The notes beneath the pieces were generated by a model, which ran no database searches, was not told where the DNA came from, and saw only the letters and a program-made list of their open reading frames with translations. DNA of 64,000 bases, from NCBI GenBank assembly GCA_905221605.1, contig CAJNDS010002674.1:126001-190000 (forward strand), read 5' to 3'. The stretch comes from Symbiodinium natans. Its lineage: Eukaryota; Sar; Dinophyceae; Suessiales; Symbiodiniaceae. Both the position numbers and the translations under genes were made by a program. Of the stretch, positions 1 through 12,175 are shown one piece after another. Numbering within the stretch: position 1 is the stretch's first letter; the number at the start of each line of letters is the position of its first letter.

Positions 1-168
1 GACACAGATAGATGGGTGGCCTGCGAGGGGGTTAGGGGGTGGGCCACCTGTCCAAGGTTCCCTAGACTTGGATCTAAACGCCTCAGGCCTCTGGCCTCGG
101 CGGATTGGGACGATTAGCCTAAATGCCTCAGGCCTCTGGGTTTGGCGGATTAGGAGGATTATTCTTTG

Positions 169-239
169 TGTGTGTGTGTGTGCGAGTGTGTGTAAGTGTG
201 TGTAAGTGTGTATAAGTGTGTGTAACTGTGTGTGTGTGT
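169..239. repeat. TG-rich microsatellite
   Basis: Runs of TG broken by AAG and AAC variants (TGTGTAAG-like units). It is simple sequence in what appears to be intron or intergenic DNA. No coding frame crosses it convincingly. Confidence 0.85.
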
Positions 240-1235
240 AAAGATGGCTGAATTGGCTGAATGTAATATCAGCGTTAGAGGTTTGTAGTGTAACAGTCGA
301 TAAAGTTGCCGCTTGCAATGCAGGAAAGAACTGGCCCCTGATTGCTGGACTTAGTCGGGTGAATTCCCTTGCTTGATTCATACCTTAGACCCTCCTTACG
401 TACATTCTTCAGCCATCCTAGATGGTGTAAACTATTGGACTGGGGGAGATTCGAATATCAGCAAAGTGAAGCTGCAGAGCCATGTCAGCCCTGGATATGG
501 TGAGGTAGTGGAAAACCTAAACGTAGTCTGGTTACGCCTTCTACTTAAAAAACGAGCGGTACAAATGCTTTGCCGCCATATTTTGGTTTTTATGCGGTTG
601 TTTTGTGTGTGTATACAAAAGGGGCGGTGCGGAAACAGTGCTGTTGTATTTTGGCTGAACACGTGGTTTTCGGCGGGCGTCGTTTTTCTAGGAGGGAAAG
701 GACATCACAAATACTTGGGGTGTTGTTTTTTGGTTGTGAGTACGTTAGGATTTGGATTTGGTGTCTTTGAAGGTGGGTTGTGGAAGGGAACGCAAGGGTA
801 GCAAACAAGCATATCAGTACATAAATACAAATAGAAAAGAACATGGACATATTCAGATATAAGTATACGCAAACGTAACTGAAGTGTACATATATATATA
901 TATGTATATACACAATATGCGGTTGTAGCACCTAATTATATACTTATTTGTTGCTCAACTGTGTGTTTGTTTAATCTGTCGAGCTGGTGCATGCAGGGAT
1001 GCTTCCCAAAGATTGAATGTGCTGATGGTTGTGTTGAAGCTATGGGGGGGTTGTGCAGCGTCGATGGCGTTCTTGTGCCAGTCAGTGCTGAGGCCTGACA
1101 CAATTTAGCTGGGCGTGTTCCAACAAGAAGGAACCGCGCCATTCTACAGTTGACCAACTGCTTCATGCAGAACACTCACCCAACCAAGAAAGCTGTCGCT
1201 TAGACCAAGCATGAACACACCGTGGCTTCTTGTAA
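240..1235. other. No supported gene; AT microsatellite
   Basis: I see no exon here that I can support. Open frames of 113-142 codons are present, but their translations are rich in low-complexity runs and show no recognisable motif. A short (TA)n tract lies at about 889-905. The stretch may be intron of the channel gene whose exon begins at about 1236. Confidence 0.5.
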
Positions 1236-2230
1236 GGCATCGTCTCGGTGGCGGTTCTGGCGTGCTTGTGCTTGAACGCCGTGCTGCTGTTTGGACGGGA
1301 CGAGGAAGCCTTTGGCAACTTGTTTCGTTCCTTTCACAGTGCTTTCCGAATGATGTTCGGGGATTGGGATTGGATGCCCATGGAACGGGTTACTCGTACT
1401 GGGGCCTACCTTTGGTTTACCATGTTCATGGTCCTGGTTGTCATCATCCTTCTCAACATGCTGCTGGCCATCATCCTCGACAATTACATGGATGTCAAAC
1501 GCGTCTCGGCCAGTGCTGACTCGCTTGGTGCTCAAATTCAAGAGATGTACCGCAGACGAAAGATGCTAAAGCGCAAGGAACGAGTGCGCCTCAACGATAT
1601 TTGGGACAGCTTTGTGGCAGAAGCTGGTGGCCGTCCAAAACTTGCATTGGCAACGGACCGTCAGATCACGGCTGAGATGCTGCAGCAGATCGTCCCGGGC
1701 ATCCCTCACCCGCAAGCATCCCGTACTTTGCAAAACTCGTGGCTGGCACACTTGAAAGCAACCACGGCGCCGTTCGAGCTGAAACACTCCTCGCGCCACC
1801 TTTCAAGATTCGAGGTGGAGACCCGCAAGGTGCGCAATGGTTTGTTCTTCCTTTTTGACCGCTTGGACTTTTACGACACTCGGCAAGACAGCGAGAGCCC
1901 CGAGAAGGAACGTGAAAGGACAGATGGCTGGACATCGCCGAACAGCCCGATCCCTAGTTCTTCAGTTCCTCAGCCCTCCGCCATCAGAAAGTCGGTAGAG
2001 CCTCCAGACCATGAAATTTGGACCTCTCAACTTCTTGGCAAGCGAACAACCTGGAGCAAGATGTGTGCGAATTCTGTTGAGCGTTGTGTACCGGCCATGC
2101 CGATGAATCCAGGGTCAGAGCGGTCTGCTTCAAAGCCAAAGGAAGCACCAGGTGTCACCCACAGTTCTCATCAGTCATCAGCGTCGAAAAGCACCCGGCG
2201 CCCGAGCTATGTCCTTAATTTTTTTCTCAT
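1236..2230 (+). CDS. Polycystin/TRP-type cation channel, pore and S6 exon (partial gene)
   Basis: This is the 3' part of a PKD2-like channel gene; the family forms non-selective cation channels in cilia and cell membranes. The exon appears to open after TAAG at 1235, because the same frame meets a stop at 1233-1235. The translation begins with a hydrophobic run ending AVLLFGRD. It is followed by the pore-helix region (FRSFHSAFRMMFGDWDW) and a strong S6 helix (FMVLVVIILLNMLLAIILDN), which matches the PKD channel C-terminal pattern of FRxxxGDxD, then a helix with LNMxLAII. After S6 comes a basic cytosolic segment (YRRRKMLKRKER) and a long hydrophilic tail. The 3' splice border is not resolved: the frame stays open to 2345, but the last 40 codons look like intron. 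S1-S5 must lie upstream, outside or undetected. Confidence 0.7.
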
Positions 2231-2460
2231 TGCCCCCTGCCGAGTGATTGCACTTGGCATGCCAGGATTGATTTTAGGAAGCGGGAAAGGGCATAGGGAG
2301 ATGTTTGGAGGGACGCGAATGATAGGAGAGCAGTGGGCAAAATGAAGGACCGCCAAAAGAAGCATGCCACAGGCATACCAGCAGCTACACGCAGTTTTTG
2401 AAAAACACCACGTGCGAGCGCTGTTTGACTCGTCTGCCGTTGCCGGGCTGAGGCCCCAAG

Positions 2461-2805
2461 CGAGATCGTGAATCCGGACGGCTGTCGGCCCGCTCGGCCC
2501 GCTCAGCCCGCTCGGCTCGCTCGGCCCGGGACGGTGGCCCCACCGAGATGGAGCAGGAGATTCAAATGCAGATGCAGCGCCTGAGCGTCGAAGCTGCGGA
2601 GAAGTTGGCCACGGTCTTGAGCAGCGTCGACAAGACTCAGGGTCGGATCGAAGAGAAGCAAGCGGTGATCCAGGGAAGCCTTCGCGACATGCTCCAAGTC
2701 CTCTTGCAGCTGCAGTCGCTTGCAAGCCAAATTTCTAGACGTTTAGAGGGTTTTGGCCATCAGAAGAAGTCCTTCCTCGGCCTTTTCACATTGCCGGAGC
2801 GGTAG
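2461..2805 (+). CDS. C-terminal coiled-coil exon, probably of the polycystin-like channel
   Basis: The frame is open from about 2461, just after CCCAAG, with an in-frame stop at 2449-2451; it ends at TAG 2803-2805. It starts with a basic segment containing five or more Ser-Ala-Arg repeats encoded by a TCGGCCCGC-like minisatellite. From about 2548 it continues as a heptad-like helix (MEQEIQMQMQRLSVEAAEKL, later LLQLQSLASQISRRL), ending near LFTLPER. Polycystin channels often carry a C-terminal coiled coil used for oligomerisation. The position directly downstream of the S6 exon on the same strand suggests the same gene. The joining intron (about 2.2-2.46 kb) is inferred. An independent small gene starting at ATG 2548 is the alternative. 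Confidence 0.5.
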   Translation, partial: RDRESGRLSARSARSARSARSARDGGPTEMEQEIQMQMQRLSVEAAEKLATVLSSVDKTQGRIEEKQAVIQGSLRDMLQVLLQLQSLASQISRRLEGFGHQKKSFLGLFTLPER

Positions 2806-5800
2806 TTGATCGGTCAGAGGGGCTCAATGTACATACGATGTAGCACATTCGCTCACCGAGCCTAATACAGGCTTGCGTGGCCAGCAAACTCTCTAGGAAA
2901 TAAGCAGGAGCTGCTTCTCTTTCATCTGCCTGCATGTATCTCATAGTGCCTCGGTACGTTTGCCCATTTGCAGCGAATTGCACATGAGAAGAGTTGTCGT
3001 CGAAAATGCAAGTAGGGTCATCTTAGGATGTGGCCTTCTGGTGAGAAGTACACCGGCCAGTGGGGCACCAAGTGACGATTAATGATTAAGCATGATTAAG
3101 CAGAAGGTGGGGCAGCGGGCCTGAGGTTCTTCAAGGGCGTCTTCCACGGCCGAGGGACTCGATCATGGCCCAATGGGGACAGTTGCCTGGCTTCTGGTGA
3201 CGGTGACATGGCACATGCACGAAGGCGTTTCTGTTCTGTGAGGCTACATTGGCGAGTTCAGACACGGTGAGCAAGAGGGCGCTTGATGCCGAGCATCCTG
3301 CTGCACTACTTGTGATTGCTAATAGATGAGTGCGGCACCTTCGCCCAGGAAGGCACTTTTGAGAGTCTTGCGGAAGGCTCTACGGGATGACATGGGAAAT
3401 TTTGTTCCGGAGGGTCAGAGTCCGTCCAGCTATGAGTTTGAGGTCTGCATAGCGCCATAGCACCGCACGAGGACGGCTTTTTCCAGTGAGCTTTTCGACT
3501 TAGGCAAATCCAGACTAGACCCGAAGCCCGATTCTTGAACCCTGCAAAGCTCCGCAGCTGCACATCGGAGCCTTAGACTCGGCGAACAAAAAGCAAAACC
3601 AGGGGCAGGAAAGGTGGAGACAGCTTTGAACTCGCCGCGCAAAATACGTGGAAACTCAACGGGTGCCGAAGGATCAACAAAAGGGGATCAAAGTTACATC
3701 GTTGCAACTTACCTCTACCAAGTCGCCTTGGGGATCAGTTTCTGAGATATGGTTTGGCCCGGCCGACTGTGACCAGCTCTTTTCTCGTTCTTCCTGTGCA
3801 TATTATTCACAGCAGGCTTCCCATCGGCAAGGCTGTACACAGGTTTCAAGATGAAATGTTGCACATTCTGACGCAGCACGATTGTAAGGCTGAGGCAGTC
3901 ACAGGCCTTGCCACCCCCTATCGACCGTGTTGGTTGAGGTCGTAACTGCGATTTGACTTGCCTCCGTCGTTTCAGCCATCCTAATGCGGTTTTTTTGTAC
4001 TTCGTCTTGGTAGCGAGGTTGTGCCGAAATCGTCTCATAAAAGGCCCTCATTCCTGAATGTAGGCCTTCCATCGCAGTGACTTCTTTCAGCAGGTTATGG
4101 ATCACGTTCCGGATGCTCGTGCGGCTACGCGAGTATACTGAGTAAAAGAAGTGAGCAAAACAGTTGCAAAGGCATCTTTAAGTTCTGGAGCCCGACGCTG
4201 TCGGGTTGCGTGTGTCTGTGTGATCCTGGTTGATGCTTGGTCCGGTAACACGTTCTTGCGTTTGAAGGTTGGGTGTACATCGGTCATTGGATACATGGCC
4301 AGATGCTGGAAGCTCAGCGAAGCACCAGCCTTTCCCCTCATCACTTTGGTTCTGGAATTGGAATTCATTGGAAGGTGCGGCCAGGGCCAGAAGACCTTTC
4401 CAGATGATGTTGTCTATGCATCAGCCTCGAGAATGTGTGGCAGGATGACATTTGATTGATGTCTCTGGGCGTTCGCCAGATAATGCAAGCAGGTGGGTGA
4501 CTGGAGGCAGGGAGTTCGGCACGGAGATGGATGTCGCTGCCTCAGTATGCACGAGCAACTTGTGATTCTCATCTTGTTTGGAATCCTGTGGGCATGGGCA
4601 AGGCCTGACCTGGCCCAACGGCGCCTGCTACAAGGGACAGCCTGCGACTTACTCAAGTGTCTGGTGGTCGAGTCTGATGTACTTCCTCGTAGCAGATGCT
4701 CGAAAGCATATCTGGCCCCTTGGTCTCCCCTTCTCTTAAAGTTTCAGTGGCTCTTGGGAACCCATGGGCCGAGACAGAAAGGCGGCCCGCTCCGGTCAAC
4801 ATCGCCTGGGGCACCCACACCCTGGCAGAACGAAGTATCCAATTTTCTTAAATCAGCCATGTATATTTTTCGATGTGCGGCTGCGAAACAAGCCACAGGG
4901 GTCACGGTGGCGTCGAAGTAACGCAATCTGTCTCGCAATGAAGCGTAAGCTGCTTGTAAACGAAGTGTAAACGATGGTCAATGTCCGCTGTGTGATTGCA
5001 TTGTGCACATGCTAGCAACATGCGCCCCAACCATTTTTGCATGTCATCAATCACTTGAGACCGGTGTTGTAAGCTTTGTTTGGGACTGGGCTTCAGTTTT
5101 AGATGGCTTTAGGTCAATTACGATCAAACCCACTGTGGCAAAGTGATTTCACCAACTCCAACTCGGCAAGCAAAAACTTGGAGTCACGCCATGTCGCCCT
5201 ACTTCGCCCGGTCTACTCCTCGCCCAACCCCATCCCTAGAGTGGCGTCCCTTGAGTGCCCAACCCCAGAGTGTCCCTAGAGTGCCCAACCCCAAAGTGTC
5301 CCTGGTTTGCCAGACTGTCCCTGCAGTGCCCAACCCCAGAAGTGTCCCTGGAGTGCCCAACCCCAGAGTATCCCTACCCAGAGAGGGTGGGGATATTCGA
5401 AGTACAATAATTTTGCATCAGCATCGCCAGTTTCACGATGAGATAGCGTAGACTGCAGCTTTCTGGAGCAACTACTGTATCATTCTCATTCCGTCTTGTG
5501 TACTCCAGAAGAAGGAAGGAAACATAGGTTGTGAAAGCATCGCTTGCCGTCCATACAAGCTTCTGTTGAATGTGCCATTTGCCCGTTGCCACACCGTGGA
5601 TCCTTAAATGCCAACATGTGAAGGTTCATTGACGACTGCATTGAAGGTTGGTCAGCCCTTCCTGCGAGAAAGTCGGATCAGCTAATTCGCGTTATCGCTC
5701 GCCCCTTGCCAGGACATGGTCGCAAAACGCTTCCTGATGGGAGTTGGTGTGCAACTCTTGCTGGCTTTCATTTTTGTTCCTTTGCTGCTTTGCTTCTTGT

Positions 5801-6900
5801 AAGAATAAGCCAGGAAGGTGAGTTCAAGGACGGTGAACTGGAAGGTGGATTTGTGATTCTGAAGATTTGCTGTCTTTGAAGTTGCTTGAAGGCTAAGCTC
5901 CGCTTGCTTCGTTGAGGCCATGGAACCTTTCATTGGCCTGATTCCACTGAGTTCGAGGGTCTTTGGCACGTATCCGAAGTCGTCGGGTGCATGGCCCTGA
6001 TGACGTATCCGACTGCTGTGCAAGCAAGACACTTTGTGATTGCCATCGCCTTTGAAGGCCTGGCACCCATCGCTTTCCCGTCAGTAGCCTAGCATTCGAA
6101 GACGCTCGCAGCCAGTGTCTTGCAGACTCACATGTGGCATGTCCCAAGTCAGGACGGCACTTGTGTGTCCGGCAACTTCGAAAACTGCGGAGCTCCATGT
6201 CTTCAGAAGAACGTTTCACGTCGAAAGGCCTCAAGCTTGTTCTTGGCATGCTCCAAGGCAACCGGAGAAGGAACCAAGAGTTGGGTGAACGGTTGCAGAC
6301 CCCCCAGATGTAGTAGAGCTTGGCTTGCTGACGGAGTTACTGGTATTTGTAGTCGTGGCCTGGAACAGTTGGCAAGGCAGCTATGCTGGCCGGCTGTTGC
6401 ACAACCAGCAGGGGACTTGCATGTGCCATGGGTCGAGGGATAGAAGCAGTTGCGATATTTTGGAAGCACTGCAGCACTGTCTTGGGGCACTTGAAGATGC
6501 TGAGGATACATCACTACGGTGTTCTGCGGTGGTCAGACGGACGATGCTATGCTCGGGCCCTTGCTGTCTGGTTTATGTGCCCTGTGGCAAGCCATGAGGC
6601 TCAAGCTCTTCGTGACCTGCATGCAGTTGTCATCGTGGAGTCCTCGAGCAGGTGGGTCATTTCAAAGATGAGGCCATGCATGGTGTATGGCACCAAGCCT
6701 CATTTCAAATGTGCATGCTGGAGCTTGTGCTAGAGCTGTTGACATGTTGACCATCCACACGACCTCTCCTCCACGTAAGCACTCTCCACTGGCAACGCGG
6801 CAAGGTTGGGATGCTGACCTGGAATGACAGCGTGGGAACGTGCGTGTACAAGGAGACTTCGAGAGACCTGCTCAGAGCGACTCACGTGATTGCGCCCGTT
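2806..6900. other. Long stretch without a supported gene
   Basis: Apart from the minisatellite at about 5215-5385, I find no exon that I can defend. The open frames on both strands are 60-140 codons, overlap each other in several frames and show no family motif. In this genome, exons can be as short as 40 nt, so small exons of a neighbouring gene could be hidden here. Confidence 0.4.
5215..5385. repeat. Minisatellite, unit about 26-30 bp
   Basis: Five or so degenerate copies of a unit containing GTGCCCAACCCCAGAGTGTC, some separated by CCTAGA or CCTGGA. The copies differ by small substitutions and one shortened unit. This explains the proline- and valine-rich open frame that crosses it, which I therefore do not call as a gene. 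Confidence 0.85.
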
Positions 6901-6918
6901 TTTTTCTCCCTTTTGCAG

Positions 6919-6958
6919 GGCTATTTCGAGGAGAACCGCTTCCATGGACATGGCGCGG
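6919..6958 (+). CDS. Candidate 40-nt MORN-repeat micro-exon
   Basis: Directly after TTTTGCAG the sequence reads GYFEENRFHGHGA, which fits the MORN pattern Y-x-G/E-x-(F/W)-x-x-N-x-x-H-G-x-G. A possible GT donor follows at 6959. MORN repeats are membrane- and cytoskeleton-linked modules, and dinoflagellate genes often carry them in series, one per exon. I could not find convincing partner exons nearby, so this may be part of a gene whose other exons I missed, or chance. Confidence 0.3.
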
Positions 6959-7689
6959 GTCCTACACTGGTTCTACAGATTTCTACAGCCTGAACACGGC
7001 TCTGAGCATGCTGACTCTTAGGGTCGAGTCCTCTGCGCTGCCCCATTATGCTCATGCATGTCTTCAAGCATCAACGAGCGACAAGTCACAAGTCTGACAG
7101 CACGGAGCTATGGTTTCTCCCGATGAGCTCGCATTCCCAAAGTGTCTCCTACTTTTGAGCCTTAAAGCATGCCATCGTATTTGTGGTGTTGACCTGGTAT
7201 GCGGTGCTGCGAGACGTGGGCGCCATGCCACGCAACGTGTTTCAGCTGCAGAGTGCGAGTTTGGAGAAGTTGCCTGCTTCCTCCCTGGGACTTTGTAAGG
7301 GGGAGGGTGGTGATACCATGCGAGAACCGACACGAGCTCCCCCAAGCCCAAATGTCATCGAAGGTACTTTGCATGGGTTGGCATTGGGTTGTTGATGGTT
7401 GTTGGTATTTGTAACTAGGCTGCTGTCTGACATTGGCACGCTGTTTGTGCGATCTGTATGTTGCGATCATGTGCACCCAAGGAAGGGCTACTGCACAACC
7501 TGGGCCAGGCATCCGCAGAGTTGCAAAGTGAGTGGCTGGTCTGCACGCTATGTCACGAAAGCTAGCTCCTTGGAGCTTGCGACAGTTGTCGTTTACCGCC
7601 TTTCTTTCTAGTGTTCAGGTGGGTCAACAAGCGACCCCGACCCTTAACTGGTATGAAAATCAATGAGTCAGTGGGTTGCAGGGTGGGGG

Positions 7690-7697
7690 GGGGGGCT

Positions 7698-7742
<45 letters not shown>

Positions 7743-7862
7743 TTAAGGATTGATTCTACAAAAATCTTTTGGCCCCCCCCCCCCCCCGCCCCATTGCATT
7801 AATTGATTTAATGGAAGGGGCCCTCCAGGCCGCCCCCCTCCAGGCCCCCCCCCACTCCCCCC
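7690..7862. repeat. Long G and C homopolymer tracts
   Basis: A G run at about 7685-7694 is followed by an uninterrupted C run of about 40 bases (7700-7741). Shorter C runs follow at about 7774-7787 and 7836-7860. The proline- or glycine-rich frames across this stretch are artefacts of the homopolymers. The exact lengths are probably unreliable in any assembly. Confidence 0.9.
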
Positions 7863-8400
7863 TCCTTGGAGGCTTTCGGATCGATCTGCCAAGAACTCGA
7901 ACGAGGATTTGAATCCGCAATACTCCGGAAAGCATTCCAGAGTATTCATGCTTGTGATCGGATGCGATCGTCCAAATCGGAACACACACACACTCCCCTC
8001 CACCATGTAGCTGACCATACAGCAGACCATGTATGGCATCTTCGGTTTTGGGGAGTGGCCATCATTGCTCCCTTTGCGCTATCCGGCGTTTGTCTTGCAT
8101 TTGTAGCCCAGACGTCAAGTGGATTCATAGGGGTTCGGTCTTGCGGCAGTATTGCTTTGGACCGAAACCGGTAGGACATGTCAGGTGCCGTTGCCCATCC
8201 AAATCACAACAATACATCTCTGATAATGCGCTTCGTCGTTGACGTTCCCAGGTTCTTCGGCGGAGTGAAGGCGCTGCAGTGTCGAAACTGCCTTTGAGGC
8301 GTCTGCTTTCAAACCTTATGTTGGCCAAAGGCAAGCGCTATGACTTGCTGCTGTGGTGGTAGAATGGCGAAGACGAGCACCAAGGTGAGCTGGCTGCATG

Positions 8401-8510
8401 CTTAGAGAATGGGTGGTGCGATTGGGAGCGTCGACCCAGGCCTATCAAGATCTGGAAGAAGCCGAGCGAGCTTTGGCATCTGCTGCCAACGGCGAGCCTT
8501 GGTTGAAACA
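8401..8510 (+). CDS. Candidate exon of an unrecognised gene
   Basis: After GCTTAG the plus-strand frame reads VVRLGASTQAYQDLEEAERA and then ALASAANGEPWLKQ, an amphipathic helix typical of real protein. A second open frame over the same bases weakens the case. A possible upstream partner at about 8270-8358 reads KLPLRRLLSNLMLAKGKRYD. I do not recognise the family. Splice borders are not resolved. Confidence 0.25.
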
Positions 8511-8514
8511 GTCT

Positions 8515-11500
8515 GTCTGTTGCCAAGAGAGTGAGAGCGCAACCTGCGAGCCGACACGAAGGTGTCATCATGATTTGGGATGCGGGTGACAGTCCTTGGC
8601 AAAACGCATGTCGAGGGACGATTAGCCAGTGACGAGTCCGCCTGTTCATATGTTTCGCCTGTTGCCCAATGCCTTCATTCGTCTCATTGCCATGTCTGTA
8701 TAGACTGGATAGAGTTTGGCAGGCTTGTGGCCCATTCGTGAAAGCAAATCATGCCGCCACGTGGAGTCAAACCTTCGGGTTGATCCAAAACGACTTCTTT
8801 TGATCCACTTGCTACCGAGATTGGTCGACCAGGTAGCCTGGAGCTACGAGGGAAGGAGATCGGTGCAAAAAGGTAATATAGGTAAGCGTGGATCAGCCCT
8901 TGTTTAGCGAATGGCCGTGTGTCCAAAAGAGCAACTCCTAGGATTGCTAAGGGCCGCAAGAGCTTGTCAGAGCGGCACCGCGCGGAAGAAACGACAGACG
9001 CGAGAGAACCCACGCTTGTGTTATTGTCCTAGAGTACTCGCTGCATCACTTTCAGAAAAGTTTAATCACTCAGCGAAGCAGCGGGAACAACACCGCCATC
9101 GTGATAGAAGTCCGAGATTTGGCAGCCTTGACTATATTGGGCCTTTAGTGTGTCCACAAAGTCGAGGAAAATCTAGATGGTCGGCCTTTGGCGGATGCTG
9201 GAGCCAGATCCGAGGAAGCTCGAGCGACCTCTTCTCAGCTGTATCATGATTTGTCATTGAACTTGCGGTGGCCCTTGTTGTCCCCAGGTACTTGAACCCA
9301 TTGACAGATAGAGGCAGATGCATTTGCCTGCGGTAAATGATGGGATGCCCCATTTGCGATTGCATGATTGACTGGCTTCCTGGGCAGGCCCTGCCGATAT
9401 TCTTGAGACGCAAGGCCCTATAGATGTCGAAGAGGTAGAGTCTGTACAAAGCAGCTCAGCTTGGTTGTTTCGTCACAGCAGTGAGGCAGTTGCAAATGCC
9501 CGACGGTAGCGGCAGACAACCATGTCGATGTAAGGTGCAACAACGAGAACTGACTTTCCAAGTCCTCCTGGTGAGGTGGAATTTGGCATTTTTGGATTGT
9601 TCTTCAGACGCCGCGCAATAAGTACAGCAGGAGGTAGACCATGGATTGCATGCAACATGTTCAGCTATGCAGGGCTCGATGCTGCCCCTCGTTCCAGCCC
9701 TTTGGCCTGAATTGGGCAGCAGTTGGAAAGGGGCAATCTGTCATGCTCGGCCTAGTGCAAGCGAGGTCATGCTGCTTCCAGGCGGGCGCCTGCTGAAGTA
9801 GAGATTTGTCCATGACGAAATGCAGCCTGAATCTTGAAGTTTGGAGGCCGCTGGGGTGGTCCGACAGCTCGCAACTTCTTGTGATTGCGAGAAAAGAAAA
9901 CGAAACATGAGTCGGGGAGGCCCGATGCGCGGTTTGCAGACCTTCCCAAGAAAAAAGTGGTCGCAGCTGCGGGCTCCAGAGGGAGCATATAAGCAGGACT
10001 TTGCTTGAGAACTGCTTCAGTATGCACACCGCCACACACATGCACACCTATTTATTCTTGTGATTGTTTCGACGCGATGTTGTGAGAATTTGTGAGAATT
10101 GGCAGAAGTATCATCATCGAGGCTCGCGCTAGCATGGCAGCTATGATGAGCTGGCCTCGTGTAGGTGTGGCCACGCTGTTTTTGAAATGTTGGTGAGCAG
10201 CCACCACATACGTAGGGCCGTAGCTGCTGAGTCGCTTGCAGGTACGCTTGGATTCCTGACCGTGCAGACAGTGCTGAGCGACGGCCTGCCTCCGGCGCTT
10301 CCAGTTCCCTTTGCACAGGTTTCTGGCCTGCGCTTGGCAGAAGGGCTTGTGCTGGTGGCCGCGAGTGCGTTGGTCATGAAGCTCTTGTCGGGCAAGCAGG
10401 CAGCTTTGTGGGCTGCTGAACTTCCTGCTCTTCGTTTGTGCGACAATGGTGTCGATGATCGACAGGAGGTTCGCCATGCAAGCTTCAATGTGACGGACCT
10501 CGCTTTGCTCGGGCTATAGCGCGCACGAAATTATGTCAACTAGACATGTATGTGAAGAAGGCTTATACAGAGAAGTCATTTCTTCCCATCGAAATCCTCA
10601 CTAAGAATGACAAAGATGGCTTCTTCTCTCCGAAAGGGGCATTCCTGAAGACATTTTTCGCAGATAGAAAATGTAGACTGACAAAGAAGAAATCAGAAAG
10701 GCACACGGAAGAGCACAAATTAAGCACATAAACTACCAACATCCTTTTTAATGTCGGGTTGTGAAACCCATAAATGCATTTCCCGTTAAGAATGGAGTAG
10801 TCAATAGTCCCAGAAAACCAAGTATTTGGATGACAAAGGAAACGAAGTATAATCACGATGATATGGCTCTTTCAAGATAAAGAACTATGAAACGCAAGAC
10901 AAGATGTCGTGAACACCATCCACAGTTTGTCGAGAAAACTATGCTGCCACCTTGGCAGGGCTGTCCAGCACAGCCCGAGCATGGGGGTGCTGGGTTCCTG
11001 TCCACGGTCTTCACGTGGCGGTGCCCCGGTCGTAGGAGACGGAATGGAACAGCTCACTCTGGCACGTCGAAGGTTGTTCATATCACACTTAGACCTAGAA
11101 ACCCTAGTTTAAGAGACCCTAGTGTAACACCTCTCGTGGAGCCAGGTTCGGAAATCCTTCGGAAATCCAATGTTTGCAACAGGTACGTCCTGAACAACCT
11201 GCGGGCGCTTCTGGTTGCCGAGGCGGCTTGCTTTACATGGCTTGCCTGTTCGCTTGCAAAGGCAACTTCCCTATGTTTTTGTTGTTCTTTGCTCTTCTCG
11301 CCGTTCTTGGCCTGGTGTTTATCCGTTGCAGGCGTCGGAAGGCAGCGGCTCGTCACTTCCAACTGGATCCTTGCAAGCTGTTCCCTGGATGGCCATGAAG
11401 GTTTGCCGATCAACATGTCCTGAGCACATCCCAGCGCCGCATGCGTCAAGTGCTACTCACATTTGTTCGTGATCGCACGCAGCATTATGCAAATCGCTGC

Positions 11501-12175
11501 AAAGTCTGGGTGCTACATCAACATTTGCCATTTTCAAGTTTGGCCTTGGGCCGAGGTTCTCTCCTTGCTGCAAGCTCTCGACGCTTGAATGGGCTTGGCA
11601 TGGGGTCCATGCCAATGCATGCAACTTACACGGCTGGAATATTTACGTGGAGCACTGAGGATCGCCTGATGCAAATGCCAGTCGTTGCACAGCTTGTGGA
11701 CGCGCGCTGAGCAGTTCCAAGCAAGAGTGCTGGGCACCAGGTGAGTGTGAGCGCTGGGCAATGTTGGGCTATTTTTTACATTTCTCCGAGGAAATCGCCA
11801 GTGCAGCTCGTCAGCTCTTGAATGAACTCAGGCCTTCCAAGCTGTTCTCTGTGCTGTCCTTGGCTTGTGTAGAAGTGTTCTGGAGGCCGTACTTGGAAGT
11901 TCGACCACCTCTGGTCCTGATGATTCCAGGGAGGTTTCGTGAGTAAGCCTCAAGAAAGTTTGTGCAAGTATGTCTAATTGCTCTACATGCTTCGTCGCGT
12001 GCTGAAAATAACTCAGGCGCATGGACCAGTACTGGACTTGGCCTGCCGACGGCAGAACCAGCGGCTCTAGTCAAATGGACGAGACAGTTTGTGCAATAGG
12101 ATTGTGGTAGCCGATCGTCTTGCGCAGACTGCGGCTAGTGTCTGGTCGCCATTCGTAGTGTCCCAACCGAACTGA
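8515..12175. other. Long stretch without a supported gene
   Basis: No exon here can be tied to a family. One minus-strand frame around 10300-10490 (EACMANLLSIIDTIVAQTK) looks somewhat protein-like but has equally long frames opposite it. The stretch is probably intron or intergenic DNA between the left genes and the aldo-keto reductase. Confidence 0.35.

Noticed and set aside
373-931. Plus- and minus-strand frames of 113-142 codons near the left end
   Set aside because: Overlapping frames on both strands, low-complexity content such as YIHIYIYVH, and no motif.
7611-8039. Proline- and glycine-rich frames on both strands
   Set aside because: They are translations of C and G homopolymers.
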